Shown here: piece after piece, positions 40,201 to 49,302 of the stretch | Numbering within the stretch: the first letter of the stretch is position 1 | Layout of the letters: each line of letters starts with the position of its first letter | Assembly (NCBI RefSeq): GCF_036320965.1 | Contig: NC_092289.1 | Span: 19,679,278-19,743,277 of the forward strand | From: Panulirus ornatus | Lineage: Eukaryota > Arthropoda > Malacostraca > Decapoda > Palinuridae | Reading direction: 5' to 3' | DNA: 64,000 nt | The notes under the pieces: generated by a model | Seen by the model: the letters and a program-made list of their open reading frames with translations, nothing else | Told to the model about the DNA's origin: nothing | Databases searched by the model: none | Program-made: the position numbers and the translations under genes

Positions 40201-43200
40201 ACCTGGCAAATGGAAGGGGATAGTTGAGAAGAAGTGGTTGCAGAAGAGTTACCATTCTGAAAAAAAAAGAGGTGGAGGAAGCGTCACCCCAAGCATGCAA
40301 GCAGTACTCCATACTAAAGCATGTACAACCATTCTAGATATGGAGTAACTGTTAACAGCAAAATCCATTTTAGCACTTATATAACATTATCAGCCTTTAC
40401 AAAGCAGTTTTGGTTTATTACATGGGTCTTCCAAGACAGGGCGGAAGATATAGTTATGCCTATTTTTCTCTTAATGCTGAGTTAAATTAAAGTATTTGGA
40501 AATTTACTTGTGGGAAATGACTGAATATAAAATCAGGAACATTTACATAATACTCTTTTCAGCAAGTGTATTTCACTAGACTATAGCTTTTCTATTATGA
40601 GATGATGCACAGGTTCACTCAGAGGTGGACCAGGCTAACACAAGGGTATTTACAACATTTTCAGTTTTTCTCTTACTTATCAACACTTTCCTTTCATTTC
40701 ATAATGCAAAAATGTAGGTTTTGAAGGATGGAAAAAATCCTTTCTCTCTGAAGCAGTGTTCTGCAAGCATGAGATTTAACACCCATTTACAAAATTTTCA
40801 CTTTTCCATTTCTTATCAACAATTTCCTTTCATTTCATAATGCAAAATTGTAGGTTTTGAAGGATGGAAAAATCTTTTCTCTCTGAAGCAGTGTTCTGCA
40901 AGCATGAGATAAAATGGTAAGGAAGCTCTCATTCACCCATTTCAATCAATCCTCAGACTCCCAAAAGCTTTTCCTCGACTAATATGTTTCAGCTTAACTT
41001 GGTTAATGCTACTAACCCAACTATTACCAGTCATTCAGAGCTCTCAATTTACAGGTCATGACACCAAGGTACAGAAAAAAGATGAAAAAAAAATGAAATG
41101 TAAAATAATCATGAAACAAAAAATACTGATCTATAATAGCCAGGTTATTGTAGCAGAAGATCATGAGTTCTGAGCTAGGAGCAGGGTGTAGGTGGCATCA
41201 ACCTGGTCAAGATCACTGATTGGCTGAGAGCAAACCGCTATTAGTAAAGGTTTCAAAGTTCTGAGTTTTGAACAAAGAGGCCAAGTGAAAGGGAGCTTAC
41301 TTACCAATCTACTGAGGGTAGGAATGATCCTGACCTGACTCAATATTCCCAAGAAATATGTTCATGGGACAAACCACAGAGGAGAGAAAAAACATGTTTT
41401 CTTTACACATAATGCTAGACTTTCTAGACTATATCTTCAGCTTAAGGGTTATAAGGCAAAAGGTTTAAATTACTGAAAGTTGTTCCAACATGGAAAGTTA
41501 CAACTGTCAAATGCCATATTTCACTGGATACACCTATACCTGTCACAATCTTGCAACTCTAAGTTTGTTATCATCCACACCAAAAGTCCATACATGACAA
41601 GTAATGATATATCTTGATAGTATCCACAATGAAAAGTGAAAATCAAAATGTATAAAGATCATTGTCTGTCTGTCTATCTATCATTCAATCCATTCTCATT
41701 TCCATGTCGTGGATAAAATGCAGACATGATCTTTGGCGAGTATCAATTTTGCAGGACTGGGGGCTCCAACCTCACTGAACCTGTCCTCCCCTACTCTAAA
41801 ATAGAGATCCATAATCTACAAACTTATACTGGTCAACCCTCACCTTAGGACTGTGACTATTTCTGAGGCAGTGTCAACTCTACATGAAGAAGCTTTCTGG
41901 AGGTGGTTGAGGAAGGATTCAAGCTGAGGTGGAGAGCAAGCATGACTCAACACAGGAGAAGTCATGCCTAGGATACGACATTTTCCGCATCTACTCAGAA
42001 CCTGAAACAATAATAATCAATAAAATGAGAGCTGTGTCCTCTATTGTTGTAATATACAGACAGCATAGTGAGAAGTTTCTATTTCCCCCCAAAATTGCAG
42101 CTAGAATAAGAACCCAAAACAATAATGAAAACCATGTGCTAATGGTTTATTAAGAACTTACACTCAAAATATCTATCAATACCACAAAAACAAAATTCTA
42201 AATACTAAAGAAAAAGAGGGAAAAAAATAACTTACCGAAGTCAATAACAAACATACTTATTTCATATGTTGTACACTCTGGTTGCAGACAAAACTCCCCC
42301 ATTAAGGCAAGGCCTTCAATGATACATAAAGAAGGGCTAAAATAACAAAAACATTGAAAGAAATTAGGAAATATATCTAAAGAGTTTCTTGAAGGAACTG
42401 GAAAATTTGCCTTTTGAAAAGGGCACAGACATCGAGAAAAACATGAGATAGTTGAGATGCACAGCTTAATAGTGAAGGAAGAAAAACAGACATCAGCACA
42501 GCTCTGCCTTGAGTTGCAAATGGCCAAGTGTTACAAAGGCCTGGTAAGTATTTCGTTGTCTAACTAAAGGTAGGGGCACACAATCAGCCAGATCTTGGAT
42601 GTACACAGTGCAGCAATATCTACAAAAGAGAGAAAGAAAACAATCTCTGAAGCCTTGACATTTCAGCAGTCAAGGAGGAAAAACTACAAACCTTATCAAT
42701 TGTCGAACAAGTAGCCATTCGGTGAGCATCAGTAATGACAAGAAGGTTGAGCATGTCCAGTGAAAGCACTCCTGCTTCCAGTCCTTCCTCAAGCACATCC
42801 ACCGTCATTATCAATACCTGAAGAAAATGGTGCAACATGGTGTCAAACCCCATCACGTACAGTCAACGTACTTAAAAAAATGAATAAATTTGCTAACATC
42901 TACATTAAGTAAACTATGAAGCTATCCTTTAATTTCAAGCACTGTAATATCAGCTTACTTCTTTTTAAAAGACCTTGCAGAAACCATTATCCTTACCTGA
43001 AAAACTCCCAAGTTACAAATATCCAAGCCACCATTCTTTCACATCAAGCCCAGTAAGTACCCCTAAACATGAATCTAAGAGTTTCTAATTTTAACCATAG
43101 AATACATAGGATGACCCTACTACACATAAGGCAAAATTATGTCATCAAAGAAGAGGAGGTAACACATAATAACACTTCCATTGATGATCATAACCTAAGA

Positions 43201-46200
43201 TAAAGAACAACCATGCTCCTATTGGCATCTATCAAAACTACAAGATTAAAATAAAAAAATACCTGAGCCTCTCTGAAGGCTTGACTCCAACGAGCAGGAG
43301 GCCAATTCTCAACTTGGTCTAGAGCAGTGTAGGTGGTGACAACAAGGTTGGTGTTTTGCTGTATAGCTTCCCCTGCACGAACAAGGCCTGGTCCTGACCA
43401 CCCTGTGATTAAAGTTCGTTGCCCCTTGCCTCCTTGTTCTCTGCTGAGGATTTTATGAAAAACTTTTTTTGAAAGAATAATTGACAAAGTCAAATTCTAA
43501 ACACTTTTAAATGTAAAAAAAACATAAAAAATTTTCTTAACAAAACATGCTCAGTAAAAATCTAAAATGCTACAAAAGTATAAGTTGTTACAAACCGATT
43601 ACCCTTCCCATGAACAATTTATACACTTCCTTTTTTGTCAACAACAATCCAAGAGAAATCATAAAATACTGTGAACTTAAACTTTAGGACATAAAAGTGA
43701 TTTTTTGCCATTTATATATAACTGCCTCTCCCATGTTAGAGACAGCATCCACAACACATAAACAACCTCATTTGTAATAATGTACAAAAACCACAGATAA
43801 GCACCCACACTACCCAATGGTTAATTTTGACTAATTCATATACTCTGGTTCAGCCTAATGATTGCATGTTGTCTCTCACATACCAAATCAATCTCATTCC
43901 TTTTATCCAATGCAAGCCTAACCCTCCTGAATGCTTAGACCCCAATATCCCAAGGCCTCATTCACTCCATCTTTCCATAGCCTTCTAACTCTCCCTTTCC
44001 ACCTTGCTTCCGACACTTCAGACATAAGTATCCTCTTATTCTTTCTTTGATCATCCTCTCAGTATGCTTGAACCATTTCAGGAAACCCTTGTCAGCCTTC
44101 TCACTGAAGCTGCACTTACTACCATAACAAAATGAGAGTGGATGGGAGCGAATGAGGCTAATTCTTCATCTATTCCTACAGCTACCTAATCGATACAGGA
44201 AAAAGTGAACTAGTACAGAAAAAGCAAGTAAGTTCTTTTATTCTTGTTCACAGTTTCCTATAACAGTGAGGTAACACCAGGAAGAGATGATAAAATGGCA
44301 TCATTTTCTCACATCCACTCTCTAACCGTAATGTATACTGCACAGAAACCAGAGATCCCTATCCACAATTAGGCCCCATAGACCTTTCTAGGGTTTACTC
44401 TGACCACTTCATATGCCCTAGTTCAGCCCAAAGACAGCATGTATGCCCCTGACCTGTATCCCCCTGTATGCCACATAATCCAATCTGTTCTATCTCATGC
44501 ATGCCTCACACCCTCCTGCATGTTCAGACCCTAAGCATTCAAAGCACTATTCACTCCATCCTTCCATCTTTTTGAGTCTCCAATTCCTTGTTCCCTTATA
44601 ACTCATCCTTTCCATATGTCCAATCCACTTAAGCACTCTCTCAACAGCTTTCTCATACATGCTTCTCTTACTACCACACTTTTCTCTTACCAATGATTTC
44701 TCATTCGATCTACCTTCTTCACACCATATGTCATCCTCATACATTTCACTTCCAAGACATTCACATTCTTCTATACTTTGTCATCTGGGGCCCATGCTTA
44801 TAATTCACACATCACCAAATGGAAAACTGTAACATCTTTGTTCTTACAGACAGTGACCCTTCTTTCCATAAATTCCTTAATGTGCCCAGTCAAGGGGAGG
44901 ATGAGATGGCAAAGGTTATGGGAGCACTGAAAACTGTGTGAAAAGAAATTTCATTATCTGGGAGGGCAAATAAACATATGTTTAAGGGTACAGTAGTCCC
45001 AACAATGTTACAAGGATGCAAAGCAGGGGCTATAATAAGGATGTGCAGAGGAAGGTGGTTGTGATGGAAGTGAAATGTTCAAGGACTATATATGGTGTGA
45101 GGTGGTTTGATTGAGCAAGTAATAAAAGGATAAGAGAGAGGTCTGGTTATAAACAGTGTGTCTGGAAGAGTGAAACATGGAGTACTGAAATGGTTTGGAC
45201 ATATGGACGGAATGAGCAAGTAAAAGCTGACAAAGAGGACATATGTCAGAAGTGGGAGAAAACAAGAAGAGGGAAGCCAAATTGAAGATGGAAAGATGGA
45301 GTTTAAAAGATTTTTAGTGATCAGGGAGGGTGAAAGGTGTGCACCGAATAGAGTGAACTGGGCTGATGTGATGTACAGGAGACAACATGCTGTTAATGGA
45401 CTAAAGTAGGGCAAGTGAAGGAGCTGGGGCAAACCATAGAAAGGCTGTGGGACCTGGTTGTGGGTAGGGGGCTGTGGTTTCAGTAGCTTACATGTGAAAG
45501 CTAGAAAATGGATGTAAGCGAACATGGCTTTTCTTCATCTATTCCTGATGATAATTTGCTAATATGGGAAACAGCGAACAAGTATATAAAAACAAACATC
45601 GGCATTATGGGACTTCGCCAGCATAAAGTTACAGAGTTAAAAGACCTTTGGTAATGCTGTATTATTGAGAATCCAATCTCTTAAAAAAAATTTCTCACTC
45701 CAAAGGAGTCTGCATATCCCTGCTGCTGGAAGTAGGGCAACCTTAGGCTGTGGAAGCCTCTGGAAAGTGGTCCTGCAAGAAACCAGGTCTTTCTCAGCAA
45801 GAGGTCTTAAGGTAATTATAAATAAAAGAAAATACATACTCATCACCTCTTGAAACTAAATGGATCCCTTAAATCACTTTACTTTAAATGTACTTACTCA
45901 ACAGACCAATATAATTTCCAAAATGATGAATACCTGCGGGTGAGGTGAGCTAACTCTCGGGTTACCATGGTGATGAGGAATGTCCGAGTGGAGCGAGAAG
46001 CCAATACAGACAGAGTGTTTCGTCGTAGGCAAGCATCCACCAGCTCCACCTGGTACTCCCGAGGAGTAAATATGGTAGAGTGAACATTTTCTGGTTGTAC
46101 TCGGTTCATCTGCAATTTTTGATAAAAAACATTAGTAAACTTACTTCCCCAGAATATAGTGATAAAAGTCAAAAGAGAACTAACCCCTCTCCCAAAATTT

Positions 46201-49200
46201 CCCCAAAATTATCAAAATCTTTATCATTTAAGTTACTTCATTAGACCTCTAAACTCTGTCTTACTTTTTAATCTTTTCTTATTGTAGCCTCATTTCCTTC
46301 ATTTCTACCATGAATACTCTTATCATTCCATCATTTTTCAGTCTGGTTCAACTGAAAGGCATGAAACGCAGATCTCTCAGGCACTGTGTAGCCTCATTCA
46401 TTTTTTCCTTTTACCAACTTTACCACTTTAGTAAGGTATCACCATGAGCAAACAAACACTGGCTCTATTTGCATACACCCAGTCTCTGGCTATCGTGTAT
46501 AATTTACAAAAACAGCTGAGCAGCTGAATGAGTGTGTTAGTGGTTTTGATGCACGAGACCGGGTTATAGTGATGGGTGATTTGAATGCAAAGGTGAGTAA
46601 TGTGGCAGTTGAGGGAATAATTGGTATACATGGGGTGTTCAGTGTTGTAAATGGAAATGGTGAAGAGCTTGTAGATTTATGTGCTGAAAAAGGACTGATG
46701 ATTGGGAATACCTGGTTTAAAAAGCGAGATATACATAAGTATACTTATGTAAGTAGGAGAGATGGCCAGAGAGCGTTATTGGATTACGTGTTAATTGACA
46801 GGCGTGCGAAAGAGAGACTTTTGGATGTTAATGTGCTGAGAGGTGCAACTGGAGGGATGTCTGATCATTATCTTGTGGAGGCTAAGGTGAAGATTTGTAT
46901 GGGTTTTTAGAAAAGAAGAGTGTATGTTGGGGTGAAGAGGGTGGTGAGAGTAAGTGAGCTTGGGAAGGAGACTTGTGTGAGGAAGTACCAGGAGAGACTG
47001 AGTACAGAATGGAAAAAGGTGAGAACAATGGAAGTAAGGGGAGTGGGGGAGGAATGGGATGTATTTAGGGAATCAGTGATGGATTGCGCAAAAGATGCTT
47101 GTGGCATGAGAAGAGTGGGAGGTGGGTTGATTAGAAAGGGTAGTGAGTGGTGGGATGAAGAAGTAAGAGTATTAGTGAAAGAGAAGAGAGAGGCATTTGG
47201 ACGATTTTTGCAGGGAAAAAATGAAATTGAGTGGGAGATGTATAAAAGAGAGAGACAGGAGGTCAAGAGAAAGGTGCAAGAGGTGAAAAAAAGGGCAAAT
47301 GAGAGTTGGGGTGAGAATCATTAAATTTTAGGGACAATAAAAAGATGTTCTGGAAGGAGGTAAATAAAGTGCGTAAGACAAGGGAGCAAATGGGAACTTC
47401 AGTGAAGGGCGCAAATGGGGAGGTGATAACAAGTAGTGGTGATGTGAGAAGGAGATGGAGTGAGTATTTTGAGGGTTTGTTGAATGTGTTTGATGATAGA
47501 GTGGCAGATATAGGGTGTTTTGGTCGAGGTGGTGTGCAAAGTGAGAGGGTTAGGGAAAATGATTTGGTAAACAGAGAAGAGGTAGTAAAAGCTTTGCGGA
47601 AGATGAAAGCCGGCAAGGCAGCAGGTTTGGATGGTATTGCAGTGGAATTTATTAAAAAAAGGGGGTGACTGTATTGTTGACTGGTTGGTAAGGTTATTTA
47701 ATGTATGTATGACTCATGGTGAGGTGCCTGAGGATTGGCGGAATGCGTGCATAGTGCCATTGTACAAAGGCAAAGGGGATAAGAGTGAGTGCTCAAATTA
47801 CAGAGGTATAAGTTTGTTGAGTATTCCTGGTAAATTATATGGGAGGATATTGATTGAGAGGGTGAAGGCATGTACAGAGCATCAGATTGGGGAAGAGCAG
47901 TGTGGTTTCAGAAGTGGTAGAGGATGTGTGGATCAGGTGTTTGCTTTGAAGAATGTATGTGAGAAATACTTAGAAAAGCAAATGGATTTGTATGTAGCAT
48001 TTATGGATCTGGAGAAGGCATATGATAGAGTTGATAGAGATGCTCTGTGGAAGGTATTAAGAATATATGGTGTGGGAGGCAAGTTGTTAGAAGCAGTGAA
48101 AAGTTTTTATCGAGGATGTAAGGCATGTGTACGTGTAGGAAGAGAGGAAAGTGATTGGTTCTCAGTGAATGTAGGTTTGCGGAAGGGGTGTGTGATGTCT
48201 CCATGGTTGTTTAATTTGTTTATGGATGGGGTTGTTAGGGAGGTGAATGCAAGAGTTTTGGAAAGAGGGGCAAGTATGAAGTCTGTTGGGGATGAGAGAG
48301 CTTGGGAAGTGAGTCAGTTGTTGTTCGCTGATGATACAGTGCTGGTGGCTGATTCATGTGAGAAACTGCAGAAGCTGGTGACTGAGTTTGGTAAAGTGTG
48401 TGAAAGAAGAGAGTTAAGAGTAAATGTGAATAAGAGCAAGGTTATTAGGTACAGTAGGGTTGAGGGTCAAGTCAATTGGGAGGTGAGTTTGAATGGAGAA
48501 AAACTGGAGGAAGTGAAGTGTTTTAGATATCTGGGAGTGGATCTGGCAGCGGATGGAACCATGGAAGCGGAAGTGGATCATAGGGTGGGGGAGGGGGCAA
48601 AAATTCTGGGAGCCTTGAAGAATGTGTGGAAGTCGAGAACATTATCTCGGAAAGCAAAAATGGGTATGTTTGAAGGAATAGTGGTTCCAACAATGCTGTA
48701 TGGTTGCGAGGCGTGGGCTATGGATAGAGTTGTGCGCAGGAGGATGGATGTGCTGGAAATGAGATGTTTGAGGACAATGTGTGGTGTGAGGTGGTTTGAT
48801 CGAGTAAGTAACGTAAGGGTAAGAGAGATGTGTGGAAATAAAAAGAGCGTGGTTGAGAGAGCAGAAGAGGGTGTTTTGAAATGGTTCGGGCACATGGAGA
48901 GAATGAGTGAGGAAAGATTGACCAAGAGAATATATGTGTCGGAGGTGGAGGGAACGAGGAGAAGAGGGAGACCAAATTGGAGGTGGAAAGATGGAGTGAA
49001 AAAGATTTTGTGTGATCGGGGCCTGAACATGCAGGAGGGTGAAAGGAGGGCAAGGAATAGAGTGAATTGGAGCGATGTGGTATACCGGGGTTGACGTGCT
49101 GTCAGTGGATTGAATCAAGGCATGTGAAGCGTCTGGGGTAAACCATGGAAAGCTGTGTAGGTATGTATATTTGTGTGTGGACGTATGTATATACATGTGT

Positions 49201-49268
49201 ATGGGGGTGGGTTGGGCCATTTCTTTCGTCTGTTTCCTTGCGCTACCTCGCAAACGCGGGAGACAGCG

Positions 49269-49302
<34 letters not shown>

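Noticed and set aside
42541..42640. A possible additional Dicer-1 exon after TTTTGTAG at 42615
   Set aside because: Exon 4 to exon 5 is already in phase and aligns with motif II-III spacing of Dicers. This block has a stop in the required frame and no good donor.
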